Part shown: in pieces, positions 1-12,451 of the stretch
Layout of the letters: every line of letters begins with the position of its first letter
Position numbering within the stretch: the stretch's first letter is position 1
Translations under genes and position numbers: made by a program
The notes under the pieces: model-generated
What the model was told of the DNA's origin: nothing
What the model saw: only the letters and a program-made list of their open reading frames with translations
Databases searched by the model: none
Source: Protopterus annectens
Lineage: Eukaryota > Chordata > Ceratodontiformes > Protopteridae
DNA: 64,000 nucleotides
Assembly (NCBI RefSeq): GCF_019279795.1
Contig: NC_056725.1
Span: forward strand, 1,753,111,416 to 1,753,175,415
Reading direction: 5' to 3'

Positions 1-1740
1 CTATTCATCACAGTTAGACCCAGTGGTGCAATCTTTGCCTCACTGTGTACAAGCAGTAGTTGCAGCAGCAATGGCAGTACAGGCTTCAGCCTCAGTGGTG
101 TTATTCCACCCTCTCACATTGAGAATGCCTCATGCAGTTGCAATAATTCTGCCACAAGAAAAAGTTGCATACCTTTCTCCTGCTAGACATCTTTCATGTA
201 TGACCATACTGCTGAGTCAACCTCATATAAACAGTTAGCTTTACCTAGACAAGATCTTACAGATATGCCCTTGGATAATGCTGAGGTGACATATTACGTG
301 GATGGCTCATGCAGAAGGGGTCCTACAGGAAAAAATCTGGTGGGGTATGCAGTAGTTACAGACACTAAAAATTTAGAAGCACAAACTTTGCCACACAACT
401 TGTATGCTCAAGCAGCAGAACTGGTAATTTTGACAGGAGCATGTATTTTAGTAAAAGGCAAAAAAAAAAGTAAACATATATACTGATAATCAGTATGCTT
501 TTTCTACAGTGCATGTGTTTGCACAATAATAAAGAAAATAGAGGGATGATTACATCCAGTGAAAAATCTATTAATCATGCGCAATTTATTTTGGAGCTAT
601 TAGAATCTATTCAGTTGCCTACCAAAGTAGCTATTTGTAAATGTGTAGCTCATACAAAACAACAGGATAAAATTTCAAAAGGTAATGCACGAGCCGATGC
701 AGCTGCAAAGCAAGCAGCCTCAGACTCAGAAACTTTATTTTTAAATTAAAAATTACAACCCTTTGAGATTTTAGATTTAGACATGTTAAAAACAATGCAA
801 ATGCTTACTACAAAAGCAGAAAAACAAAACTGGGTAAAACAAGGTGCAATTTTTGAGAATGGACTGTACATTTCCAAAGGGAAAAAAAAAAAAAAAACAA
901 CAATATTACCGTCTAATTTATTTAGATATGCAGCTTTGTTGAGCCATGGGCAGAGCCATGTCTCAACAGGGGGGATGGTACAGTTAGTAAATAAAATATT
1001 CCAACATAAATTATACAATAAAATTTTGTGCAGCTTGTCATACTTGTAACAAGCACCATGCACAAGGAGCATTTAAAAACAAGCAAGGGAGTTTCCCTAC
1101 ACCACCATATCCATTCCATACTATTTGTATGGACTTCATAGAGTTGAATAAATGTGAAGGAAAGAAATACTGTTTAGTGATCATAGATATGTTTTCAAAA
1201 TGGGTAGAAGCTTTTCCAACCAGGAATCCGAATGCAGCAACAGTGGCAAAGGCCCTAGTAAAGGAAATAATTCCTAGATTTGGCATACCGGAAAGAATCT
1301 ATAGTGGCAATGGGACACATTTTGTCAATCAGACAATTCAACAACTTGGGAGATTTTTGGGTTTTCCTTAAGGAATCACTGTGCTTACCACCCACAGTCA
1401 GCAGGACTGGTGGAGAGGTACAATGGGATTTTAAAAACAAGTTAAGAAAGTTAATGAGTGAGACTCAGAAGAATTGGATTTGCTGTTTACCTCTAGCATT
1501 GCTGAGCATGAAAACAGTAACAAATGTAAAGGGTTTGATCCCCTTTAAAGTAGTATTTGGAAGGGCATATTATGTGCCTCAGTAAAAGCCCTCATGCCTG
1601 CAGAGCTGGAGGCTGACGGTTCACTAGCTAATTATATAAAGAAACTGTTATAAATAAATCTGTTTTGCAGTTTAACTCTTTTTCAGACAAAAGAACTTTC
1701 AGCTGAATAAAAACTTTGTGACTGATACACAAGGGCAAAA
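1..1740 (+). pseudogene. Retroviral pol remnant: RT end, RNase H and integrase
   Basis: This stretch corresponds to the end of reverse transcriptase, then RNase H (about 280-745, with YVDGSCRRGPTG), then integrase (about 780-1600, with MFSKWVEAFPT and FGIPE motifs around the catalytic core). In a live virus these enzymes copy the RNA genome, degrade it and insert the DNA copy into the host. Order and sequence match the pol region of the minus-strand element at 32846-36130. It is a fossil with multiple breaks and no expected product. Confidence 0.85.
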
Positions 1741-1784
1741 TGGCCAAGAGTAAAGAAAACAAAAAGCAGAGCAACCCAAGAACT

Positions 1785-3135
1785 ATTGCATAATTATTTT
1801 AACTGTGTATTTGTTAACTATAAGTGTGACAATTTTTCTCTTATTGTGGTTTTTCCTGCACTCAACCACACAAGTGAAAGTGAGAAGACGTGATGAACTG
1901 TTTATAGACTGGCATCCAAACTTTAACACGTACCTGGCCATGAAGCAAGTGTATACAGAAACTATGCACATTTCAAATTGCTGAGTTTGTACAGCTATAC
2001 CAACAACATATAATAGACTTTAACGTCCTCTGTCCCTCTGGGGATAAAATGAGACTTTTGAAAGTTTTTTTTATACAGAAACTGTGAAATCACAGGACAA
2101 AATTGCTTTATTTTTACCTGTTCACACAAAAAGGAGTTGTATGTTTCTACAAAGTAATACCCTCCAGGTGGGCTGGAGTAATGGTAATATAACAATGTCT
2201 TATAAATGTTACATTAAAGTCAAAAGTGGGGTACTGTTTGTAATACTAACCATGATTCATATCTGAGTTCAATGAAAACTACATTAAATGCAGTATGTGA
2301 CAATCCAGTCTTAACTAAGCAATTGTCTATTAAGAATAAAAAATGCTTCATGCAGGGATAACACGTATCAGTACCAAAGTAATGATTTTATTTGTGGGAA
2401 AAAGGCATATAAATGGTTACCTGAGAATTGGTCCGGCAGTTGTTTTTTGGGTTATCTGGTTTTAGCAATAAGACATACTGCAGAATTACCTTTGGGTAAG
2501 ATACGAAACGTAAGGAAAACAGCTCGAGAATCTGAAGGTCCAGTGGAAAAAACCTGTGAATCCAGTTGGTAAAATCGAAGCTGGTTGAAAAGGCCATAAT
2601 TCAGTGAAAGACAAAAGTAAATTGACTCGTATGAACTTGGGCAACAGTGTTATATCCAGGGCAGGAATACCACCAGCCTATGGAGCAGTCAAATCGATCT
2701 GGGAGCTGAGGAAGCTGTCAAGAAGTCATGAGCAATGCAACTTTTTCCACCCTAGAATTGGTGACTAATGAACTGAATGCAATAAAACTGTTGTGCTACA
2801 AAATCGAATGGCTCTTTACTTCACCCTAGCGGCAAGAGGTGGTACACGAAGAAAAATGCTGTGCGTACATTCCAGACAACCAACATGAAATCAATGACCA
2901 CCTAGAGGTAATTCAGCAAGTATCAGCAATGACTAAACCAGGCCCAAACCCACTGACGGACTTTTTCCAGAATCTGTTTGGGGGGGTGGGGTTCCATCCT
3001 ATTAAACATTTAATTGCTATTTGTGTGGGTATACTCCTAATAGGAACATGTGTTTACTGTGAAATTCCCTGCATGAAAAAATTAATCAAAAATTTGTTGA
3101 TATATCTGCTACTGAAACTTTTACCAAAGTGTTGA
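1785..3135 (+). pseudogene. Retroviral envelope remnant, gamma-type
   Basis: The remnant starts with a hydrophobic leader-like stretch, has a surface-subunit part, and ends in a transmembrane-subunit part. Near 2870-2980 the reading includes HEINDHLEVIQQVSAMTKPG and NPLTDFFQNLFGG, followed by a hydrophobic membrane anchor and a short basic tail (MKKLIK). The same segments occur in the envelope of the element at 30531-39647. The gamma-type CX6CC region can be recognised before the anchor. Heavily broken; a fossil. Confidence 0.82.
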
Positions 3136-3271
3136 AATTAAAAGATTAATTTCAAATGATGCTTTTTCTGAAATATAAAACCAATGACTAACTTAGCTGA
3201 AAGTCCTTGAAAAGGGAAAAGCTAAGGAATGAAATAATACTGTTTATGTTTCAAATAGAATGAAATGCATT

Positions 3272-3285
3272 AACAGGAGGGAGAA
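3272..3285 (+). other. Retroviral polypurine tract
   Basis: The purine run AACAGGAGGGAGAA sits directly against the TG that opens the LTR. It is the usual primer site for plus-strand DNA synthesis. The same tract abuts the 3' LTR of the minus-strand element at 31290-31302, which ties the two elements to one family. Confidence 0.82.
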
Positions 3286-4092
3286 TGTTAGAAAAATCTA
3301 TATTTACATACATGCTGCTTAGAAAAATATATTTACATACATGCTGCCTAGAAAAATATATTTACAATGTATGCTGCTTAGGAAGATGTGTATTCAAACA
3401 TTCAAACATATATAAGCTGTGTGGTCAAATATATAGAGAAATGTGTGCCTTAGTTAGGAATAAATGTACTTAAATCTATAATAGAGAACAAAGTTTGAAA
3501 AGTAGTATGATATGTAATGCATTTAATTCTGTTTTACTAGAATAATAGTAGAAATAAACTTGCATATTATTGCTTGAAGCACAAGCTGCAGTGTAATCAG
3601 AAATTTGGCCTTGGCAGCGTTCAAGCACAGCCTGGCTCATGTCTTTCAAGTAAAGATTATTTTGCAAAGTTAGAAAATAATGAATCTGTTGGCATGTGTA
3701 TCTTCTTCCTGCTTCAAACAGAAGAATAGCCTTGTGCGCACTATCAGAGATAGTGTCCAGCTGGAAAGGGACAAAGAAATATATTAAAGAGACATTCATC
3801 CATTGTATTCGAGCTAATCTAAGAGCCTTGAATTGGCTACATCCTCAGGAGGTCATCGTGACTGACCAGGTGCTTGCAAGGCTGTAACATTCTCATGGGA
3901 AAAAGATTTTTTGAAAAACACTATCTCAGCACTTTTTCATAAGTTACTATGATGTAAAGACCCTGTCACTGACCACGTCAGTGAGGTGGGCAAAAGCTGA
4001 TTGTAAATGATATAAAATGGCAAACACTGTACAAATAAATCAGTCAAAATTCTATACAACTTTGTGTATGGTTTTTTGCCTCCTAATGTACA
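3286..4092 (+). repeat. 3' LTR of the first retrovirus fossil
   Basis: The LTR starts TGTTAGAAAAAT after the polypurine tract. Its first 100 bases (about 3291-3385) are three near-identical units of roughly 31 bases containing AAAAATATATTTACATACATG, a typical place for enhancer repeats in U3. A poly(A) signal AATAAA is at 4034-4039 and a CA end is proposed at 4091-4092. The first dozen bases resemble the LTR of the 30.5-39.6 kb element, but the rest does not align by eye, so this is a different LTR subfamily. The right end is uncertain. Confidence 0.68.
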
Positions 4093-5156
4093 TTAGAATA
4101 TAAGATACTTGAGTTCTCCTGCATTATTGTTAGTTATTGATTGACATTGTTCTTGAATGATTTTTACAGTCTGATTCTAACAAATTTATTTAACAACTGT
4201 CTTTATTGCAGAGAAGAACAGAACTTACACTGATTCACAACTGCTTCCTATGTAGCTATTTCATAACAAAACAGAGCAATTAGATCATTCAATGGTTCAA
4301 AGGCAGTTGTCACCTCTTTTTACAAACTTGCATAAGCAGCACCGCAGTATAAAAATGCTAAGGTTTACATTTTAAGAAGAATTAAATGTAGTATCAAAGA
4401 TGTCTGTGACATTTACAGAAAAGTCAAAAAAACATTTGCTTTTGTAATTCTTGTATAGTAGCAACACATTTACAAAAGTGTGTGGGGAGGGGACTGTTAA
4501 TTTATCTTGAACTAGAAAAAGATGCTTTGAATAAAGACCTGCAATTTAGCTACTTTTTTGGTTGCAGTTGTGTAACCCCTTAATATATTATAAAATAAGC
4601 TCTGAAATGCACACAAATGAGAGCCATTCAAGAAATAAAAGAAGCAGTCCTGTTACAGAAGGTATATAAGATGATAGTGACTAACACTAATCCCATTATA
4701 GGTCAATGGCATGTGACTATACTACTACTGCCTTATGTCTAGCATGACTTATATAAAGCAGACTTGAACTGGATTATTGGAAAGAGAAAGGTTTGAAGAA
4801 GAACAAGATCACATTGATAGGCCAAGCCCCATTGTCAGCCATTTTGCAGAAAACATTTTAAAACTCTGTAAGAAGCAGTCAGAGTGAATAGCTCAGAAAA
4901 CAAAGATACAGAGATAAAAATATATTTTTTAGTTCTAAGGGGGCATTTTCTTTTAATCATGAATTGAGTGTAATAGAATTTTTTAAAGGAATGTGATTAA
5001 TATTGAGGGTTATTAACTGTTTTGGAATGTCTCTATATGATTAGCTATGAGTCCTGGTTTTGCAAGAGGAATGAAATAAATATGCTTATTGGAGTTTAAT
5101 ATGTAAAAGGTTTTATAAGCTAAAGAGGTATATTTTGATGCTAGTAAAGTTTTATC
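4093..5156. other. No gene seen
   Basis: AT-rich DNA with only short chance reading frames. I see no coding motif, RNA gene or recognisable repeat here. Confidence 0.6.
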
Positions 5157-5391
5157 AGTGGTGGTGCTGCAGTAGCGTTGTCGCCTCACAGTAAGACGTT
5201 GTCCTGTTTGATTCTCAGCTAGAGCATCTTCTGTGTGGAGACATGTGTGAATGGGCGTACCTTCGTTGAAGGTTGTGCGTCAGAGCTGGCAACTCGGCAT
5301 GTAAAAATCTACTACCAATCATTAGCGGACCGGAGTTCTGCTGTGGCGACCCCTAACCGGGAAAAGCCGAAAGACACAACAACAACAACAA
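5157..5391 (+). mobile_element. tRNA-headed SINE with RTE-type 3' tail
   Basis: The left part reads like a tRNA-derived Pol III head (GCTGCAGTAGCGTTGTCGCC, then a B-box-like GTTTGATTCTC). A body with CTTCTGTGTGGAGACATG follows, then the tail CTGTGGCGACCCCTAACC and GGGAAAAGCCGAAAG, ending in an (ACA)n run. Two further copies are at 13921-14242 and 23657-23833. The tail matches the 3' end of the RTE LINE at 44639, suggesting that LINE mobilised it. Confidence 0.82.
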
Positions 5392-5526
5392 CATTGATAG
5401 TTGATTTGGCTTTGTTATTCTTTATTAAAATTGAATTTAGTTTAAAGAGTGTTATATATTATATATTATATTAAGGATGGAACAATAACCTTTTGAAACA
5501 TTTAAATGGAGTAGAAAATGTACAAT

Positions 5527-5597
5527 TGAATTAGATTCACTACCAATAAAGACACAGGCTACTGAATTAGATTCACTACCAATAAAGTCCCAGGCTA
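5527..5597 (+). repeat. 36-bp tandem duplication
   Basis: Two adjacent copies of a unit starting TGAATTAGATTCACTACCAA differ at only a few bases. Nothing else is recognised between 5392 and 5700. Confidence 0.75.
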
Positions 5598-5699
5598 AGC
5601 CATGTTTTAATAATAGAAAGTTGCATGAGTCTATTGGGTTGTTATTTATTAAAATTCACAGTTTACTATGAATAGAATATAAAATAAGGAAGCTGTGTT

Positions 5700-7240
5700 T
5701 TCCCAATACAAAAGATTTATCGATTTCTGAAACTGATCAATGTGATTTTTTAGTGTTTTGTCTATTTTGAATTTCTTAATACATTGGGGGTGCAGGAAAG
5801 GAATGGCATGTGGATTACAATTGTAAATGTTTATAGCTCTATTCCAAATAGTTAGTCAGGCTGGGCTCCAGTGGTTACCATTACATTTAAGGTCAATAGC
5901 CTTTAGCAGATGTGACATTCTTGTGATTAGATAATAAGTATAAAAATATGGAAGGCTCATGCCTCCTTTTTTGGGGACATGTCAATTTATTGTATATATA
6001 GTCACTAAATCTAAAAATCAGGCAGTCAACAATTCAGGGCTAGATATAAGGGGAAAAGCACTATAGGATAGTGTTAATTTGCTGATGATACCATAGCATT
6101 TCTGATATGCCCAGACAGAAATATAAACGTCCTAACTAATATATTACAGCGGTTTGCAGTAACAGCAGGTTTTGAAATACATGAGGAGAAAATGAAAGCT
6201 GTAAGTATAAACTTTAATTCGTTTGTCCAGTTTGTTCAAAATTCATATTTTTGTGGGTGCACTATAAAATGAAATGCTTAGGTATATGTCTAGCAAAGAA
6301 GTCTCAACGCTCTACCATAGAAACATGGAATTTTTTTTTTGGCAGTTCAGTTTAGATTCTTCTATTACTTACAAGCAAGCAATTATAACTCCATCTGGAA
6401 AGAGATGATGCTAACAATAGATGGGACACAGTGCAAGAGACATGAAATAGATATGAGGGCCCAGTTAAATAAGAAACAGACTAAAAACAAATGCATAGCT
6501 ATGCTTAGTAAGCATTAGATGCTAATCCAAATGCTAGTGGAGGGGACTGGTGGAATGTTGAGTTGAGACCCATAAGTATGAGTATGTCAAGTTTCCAATT
6601 AGACACACCCCAATCAAGGGTAGTTGCCTTAAAGAGAAAACAATACTCTTTTCGGAGCAACTGAAAAGTGGAGGTCAAAAGCTGGATTGGGTGGGTTTGA
6701 GATATTTTCATAAAATTCCTCAAAAGCAGTAGTTAAGGTATTGGGGAGCTGGTAGGTGTACTAGAGCAATATCACAAGGAAGTCAGCCACAGACATAAAG
6801 AAAAAATGTCTTGGGACAAATATTAACTGAAGCAAGATTGGAGGAGGCCAAGAGGGAAAGAGAAGTGCCAGTAGGCAATACAAGACACTAAGAAATACTA
6901 TAGCAGGGAAGTGTTGGGAAAAACTAACTGCAAATTGAAGGAAAAACTTGGGAGAAATAGAATTAGAGGACCACTGGAAAGAAGTATGATCTATTCTGAA
7001 TAGAGTGACAAAGTCAAGAAAATTTCAGATATTTGCCTATTAGTGTCTACATAAATATTTTATACACTAAAAAAACTAAGTGTGATGTTTCCAGGAGTGG
7101 ACTCAAGATGCTGGAGGTGTATGGGTTCAGAGAAGGGATCCTGAAGGCATATTTTTTGGGAATGTAAGAAGTTGGCAAGATTTTGCACTGACTTAGCAAT
7201 AACAGCAGGACAAATTAGAGGACCCTCTTGGTAGGAAAGT
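5700..7240 (+). mobile_element. L1-group LINE ORF2 remnant with an inverted piece
   Basis: On the + strand a reverse-transcriptase palm motif is readable near 6070-6190 (ADDTIAFLICPD, then AGFEIHEEKMKA) and a C-terminal zinc-knuckle region near 6940-7190 (IELEDHWKEV, CWRC, HIFWECKKLARF). Both are typical of L1/Tx1-group ORF2. Just to the left, at about 5770-5990 on the minus strand, is a stretch reading KKGGMSLPYFYTYYL and WNRAINIY, which belongs between those two motifs in L1-group proteins. Opposite orientation of parts of one ORF suggests a 5' inversion or later rearrangement. Frames shift and stop repeatedly. Edges are approximate. Confidence 0.68.
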
Positions 7241-7750
7241 GAGGTAGATTATCAGTGAGGGCAGCCAGCTCCACAATGGTGCTATCATAAGAGATGTACT
7301 GACCCTAGTGTGGATAATCTCTAAAAAAGTGATAACAAGACAATGGAAATCACAAAGGGAGCCTTCCATGAGAGAAGTTCTTAAGCTAATGGTGACACTT
7401 GTGACATCCCTCTTCTGGGCCAGTAACCAAGGAGCCTCAATCCTTACCACTGGCACCAGTGAGGGATGTTCACTTGGAACAAAGATAGATACACACATTA
7501 TTTCTAGATGTAGCTGTCTGCACCAAGCAGAATTTCCCTTAAGAGGACACAGAGAACACACCCCATCCTGGAACTGGGATTCCCTGTCTCTCTCCAGGCC
7601 CCAAATAAGACTCTACTCTGACCATAGCTGTAGAGTTGAGTCCTTAGCTGAGTGTTCCAAGTCATGTCCTCTACCACCATCTCTGTGAAACTGGTGCTCT
7701 TTGTCATTGCTCCAAGTTGCTGACACACACTCTATTTGAGATGTGATTTT

Positions 7751-7810
<60 letters not shown>

Positions 7811-8934
7811 AAAGGCTGGCACGGATTCGCCAGCTATGCCACCTCTGCTCAGACTATAAGGTAGATACTGCCATTAGAACACTCCAAAGCCAGATACTCT
7901 AAGGCTCTTACCATGGTATACAACTATACTGAGTAAAATTAATGCTGATATAAATGGTAGTGTTTGACCAATGCAGCAAAACTTTCAGGAGCAGCCACAG
8001 TGTCACCAAATAAATATAAGTACTCTCAAAGGTTAAATTATTCTCTAAAATACCAGCCACAATGAAAAGTTTAAATATATTTAATAATAAATTATAAAAT
8101 AACATGAAAATACTAAATATCTATTTACAATAAACACTAGAGTTTCGAGCACAGGAAATATCAAAAAACACAGATGGAAATATTCAAACAGATACAGAAA
8201 AACAATACTATATTTTCCTGACTGATCTAAAAAATTAATGTTCCCTAGTTCACTTAATAGAGCAAGTTCACAATGTAGGTGAGTGGTCCTTCTTTGTCAG
8301 GTTTCAAAAACAGACTGCACTGAGAATTCTGCCTCATCTAGTATTAAAACATCATTTCAGTGCTGAATTACAGAATGACATCACATATATCTGGTCACCT
8401 GATTCTGGTTCCCACACTACCTCCTTTACTAGAAATGGAGCTAGAATCTTGCATATATGTATTACCATACACGCACATAGAGCTTTGCTAAGATGTGTAA
8501 TAACATCTGGAAGCTATGAAACCATTTCAAAAACTTCCTCCCTTCCAGGGTAGCAATTAGTTCACCCCTAAAGACAATACAGTATGATTCCTAGTCCTGG
8601 TTTTCATAGACATTTTGTCTCTAGCTGCAATCAAAATTATAAAATACAATCTTTATGGCCTAAACCAGGTAATTTAATTTCACACTATTTTTTCAAAGTT
8701 AGCCGGACTGAGATTAACCTGTTCTCTTCCAGTATCCTCTGTTAAAACATTTTCATTTCAACAGTTACAATACGGTCTGACATACAGGTGTATTTCTTTT
8801 CTGTCTAATAGGACCCACTTTTGGTACACGTTTAACATAAGCAGTTTTACAAAGACATTTTCAACATAAGTAACTGTACAAATCTGTTTGGTATACAAGT
8901 GATATATAATTCTTTACAAAACTCCAAATAGGTA
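7241..8934. other. No gene seen; one (CA)n run
   Basis: Apart from the (CA)n run at 7752-7807 I recognise nothing. Open stretches on both strands at 7190-7690 overlap each other, show no family motifs and run into the microsatellite, so they are not called as genes. Confidence 0.55.
7752..7807 (+). repeat. (CA)n microsatellite
   Basis: About 28 uninterrupted CA units. Confidence 0.97.
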
Positions 8935-11545
8935 TGCTGGCATATTTATGTATTATTTATTTATTTTATTTTACATTTGTTAACCGGGATAGTGCAACTG
9001 GATACATGTCCATTTTCAGTGGAGGCCCAGGGAGAAAAGCTCCAAAGCAACATTTATGTAAAATATACAAACAAAATATACTAACATGTTTCTACTATAT
9101 ACAACAAGACCATATTAATGAGCAAACATTATTAAGTCATTGGCAAGAACATTTAGAAATGATCAAAACATATACAAACAATATTACAGTATGTTAACTA
9201 TGTAGTCACATCATGCATCCAAAAGGGGTATTGATAAGATTGTGTAGTCCTATCAAGAGACTATATGTGTGTAAGGCAAGAGTTACTGCAGTAGTGGAGT
9301 GGGACTGAAGTTAGTCTGTTGTGGAGCAGGGACATAACCATTTGTTTTTAAGATGGCTTTTGATAGACATTTTAAATTTGGTTAGAGAAGATTCCAGGGT
9401 AATGAATGAAGGCAGGGAGTTCCAAATTTTGGACATGCAAGATGAGTAGAGGGAGTCACCGGCATGGTTTTGGGATCTAGTAACTGTTAATAGTACTTTA
9501 TCCATGGAGCAGAGTTGCCTAGGACAGGAGCACTGCTGAATTAGGTTGCTTAAAGACAGTGTTTTATTTGGGTGGGGGAGCAGCTTATGAGTGATGATAA
9601 GTTGATTATAGATTAGTAAATTTGGCAGTTCAAGCCAGCCCAGTTGTTTTAGGTTATGACAGTGATGGGTTCTAAAAGAGGTGTTATTAGCAAATTTGGC
9701 TATTGTTTTGTAGCTGGTTGTCAGTTTGCTGGTTTCTGTTTTGGATAGATTGGTTAGGATTGGGGATGCATAAAGTAATGTTGAGAGGAGGTGAGTATGA
9801 GCAACTGTGGTCCTAGCAGTATGGGTCAGGAAGCACTTATGTTTGTACAGACTACCTAGCTTTCTGTGAGTGTTTTTAATAGCTAGATTTATGTCAATAC
9901 CAAATTTTAAGTTGTTATCAATGGTGACGCCTAGTAGTTTTGTGTAGGATTCGGGTGTGATGGGTGTACCATTTTTAGAGAGGATATTGAAAGTGGCAGT
10001 AAGGCTGGTATTTTGTGAGGGGTGAAATAGCAGGAGTTTGGTCTTTTTGGGGTTAAGAATGAGGCCATTGTCAATAAGCCAATTTTCAACTGAGTGGAAA
10101 TTATCTTGGCTTTTATTGTGTAGTTCTTCCAGTATTGAGGCACTGCATATTATAGTCTAATGCTCTGCATATTGGATAAGGCTAGTGCTATTTGCAGCTG
10201 AGTGGAGGTTGTTTGTGAAAACTGAGAATAGCAAGGGACCTAGTATTGATCCCTGAGGTACCCCAAATGTGACTGGTAAAAGTGGAGACAGGTTATTGTC
10301 CCACTGCACTGCTTGTTGCCTGTCCTAGAGATAATTTTTGAACCAGGAGACTGTTTGATTGTCTAAGCCCAGGTTTTTGAGGTGGCAGATGAGTTTATCA
10401 TGGCTAACCATATCAAAGGCTTTTGATAGGTCTAAGAAAAGGGCTGATGTAAGTTTACCATTGTTGCTGTTATGGTTTATGGTATCTGTAAATGCTAACA
10501 GTGCTGTGGTGGTACTATGACCTTGACGGAAAACATGTTGTGTTGGAGATATGAGTTCCTGATTTATAAGGTGGGACATTAATTGATGGTGGATACATTT
10601 TTCTAATATTTTAGCCAGTGGAGATAGAATTGTGATTGCTCAGTAGTTGGATATGTCATAGGAACTACCACCTTTGTGAAGAGGTATGATATAGGCAGTT
10701 TTCCAAATCAGGGGCACTGTGGCTTCAATGATTAATCTATTGATTAGTATAGTAACTGGTACAGCTATTTCTGTTGCTGCCAGTTTTAGAAATTCATTAG
10801 GGAGGGAATCTGCTGTTGTGGGTTTCAGCTGTGAGTGTATTTTTTTTATGTAGGAGGTTGGGGTGAGTTGCAGCTTAAAAGTGGGTATGTAGTTAGTGGG
10901 AGTGTGGACACCTGTTGTGTGACAGTGAGATGTTGTTGGGCTAGGGCAAGTACGGTTTCAGTAAAGAATGTGTTGAATGATTTGGCTATGTTGTCTTTAG
11001 TTAAACCTGATGTTGGGGGTGGGGAAATTGTTTTACCAGGGTGTAGTAACTTGTTTAAACCTGCCCAGAATTTCTTAGGATTATTCATATGCTGGTTTTG
11101 ATGGGTAACAAAGTAGTTTCTCTTGTCTTGCATAACTAGCTTTTTGGTTAGATTTCTAATTTGTTGGTAGGCTTGCTGTGTTATAGGGCTTTTATTAGAC
11201 CTCCAGGCTACCCAGGCGCTATTTCTTTTGGCTATTTTTTGCCTAGTTTCCCTAGATTACCATGAGGCTGATTTTGACTTAATAGTTCTTGCAGGGGCGT
11301 GTCTGTTTAATATATCTAAGAAGGTGGAGTTGAAGTGCTCAATAGCTTCATTTAGGGGTAGGTAATAAAGGGCAGACCAATTGTATAGCTTTAGCTCTTG
11401 TCTGAAGTTAGTGGGGTTAAATTGTTTTTTGTTTCTAATTGTTTGAAGTATAGGAGTTTGGGGGTGGTGGGAGTTGTATTTAAGTAGGAAAGTAGTTTGA
11501 TGGTCACTCAAAGCGTCTGGATCCACTACCTTACTTCTCCTGGCA
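8935..11545 (-). mobile_element. L2/CR1-group LINE, 5'-truncated (copy 1)
   Basis: Read on the minus strand, the left end is the LINE 3' terminus: GGGCCTCCACTGAAAATGGA followed by an AATAAATAAAT-rich tail. Upstream (about 10300-10850) is reverse transcriptase with IIPLHKGGSS, FRQGHSTTTALLAF, SALFLDLSKAFDMVSHDKL and WFKNYL. At about 11470-11526 is the end of an apurinic-type endonuclease (PDALSDHQTTFLL), then a linker. The element stops inside the endonuclease, so it is 5'-truncated. Several stops and frameshifts interrupt it. The domain style fits the L2/CR1/Rex group; the exact clade would need a tree. A second copy is at 14365-24150. Confidence 0.85.
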
Positions 11546-11829
11546 TAGCTGGCAATACCTCACATCATCACAACACTGAAGGAAAATGAGTTGGCAGTTC
11601 TTAAAGGGAAACCAATTAAATACTATAACACTAAATGGAAGATATGGGAGTAAATGGTTAATAAACTAGAATTGGGAGATGGCATAATAATTATAGGAGA
11701 GAACAGAACTTAGGATGCACATGGCCAAAGAGGCATAAATAGGCCCATTCCAAATGATGCAGAAGAGGAAAGTGGGATAGTTTATTTGGGGATTAATGAC
11801 TAATCTGTGATCATGCATACTTAAACAAT

Positions 11830-11860
11830 CCCCTTACCTAACCCTAACCCAAACCTATTT

Positions 11861-11915
<55 letters not shown>

Positions 11916-12030
11916 CCCGTACTGCACATCCCACTTACCCATTTCACTGAAACATGCACATGCAATAAAATGTCCATTCGATGAACCAGATGTTCGACCT
12001 TAAAGCACCACACTTCTGCCATCAACAAAA
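11830..12030 (+). repeat. Dispersed repeat built around an (AC)n run, copy 1
   Basis: TAACCCTAACCCAAACC is followed by (AC)n at about 11864-11908, then by a module with CCCACTTACCCATTT, ATAAAATGTCCATTCG and TGAACCAGATGTTCGACC. The same order of parts recurs at 43280-43600, so the microsatellite is an internal component of a mobile or duplicated repeat rather than an independent tract. Confidence 0.65.
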
Positions 12031-12388
12031 AATATTCAGAATGAGCTGCTTCTATGACACTTAACCTACCCAATGGTACTATTAGACTAGAAATTACAAG
12101 TGTCTGGGTTAGTACTAATGCACTTTTGATTAACATAGGGGATAGGTTGGATTTACCTTTGCCGAGTGAGTCATTGTACTGTGACTTATTTTCATAAATA
12201 TTCCTATATCATGAACCATAACTCAAAAGTATTAAAAAGAGAAAAAAAAATGTTTTTTGCAGTTGGCAATGTCCCCATACCCTCATGTAAGTGGCTTGGC
12301 CTTCCCAACTCCATTATTCATATATACCAACTCTACAGTCAGATGACAGTGGTGAAAAGTGAAAAACTCCATTGCAAAGCACCCTTGT

Positions 12389-12390
<2 letters not shown>

Positions 12391-12450
<60 letters not shown>
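12391..12450 (+). repeat. (CA)n microsatellite
   Basis: About 30 CA units. No gene is seen in the flanking 12031-12390 or 12451-13264. Confidence 0.97.

Positions 12451-12451
<1 letters not shown>

Larger units (their letters stand above)
1..4092 (+). mobile_element. Class I (gamma-like) endogenous retrovirus, 3' portion only
   Basis: A retroviral fossil entering from the left edge: ribonuclease H, integrase, envelope, polypurine tract and 3' LTR follow in the normal order. The proteins read closely like those of the more complete element at 30531-39647, so both belong to one family. The envelope tail has the gamma-type layout (LQNRMAL-like stretch, cysteine cluster, membrane segment). The copy is broken in well over ten places and clearly old. 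The 5' half lies outside the window. The right edge is placed at a CA about 50 bases after a poly(A) signal and is approximate. Confidence 0.88.

Noticed and set aside
11836-11855. Telomere-like CCTAACCCTAACCC
   Set aside because: Only two to three units inside a dispersed repeat that recurs at 43280; no true telomeric array.
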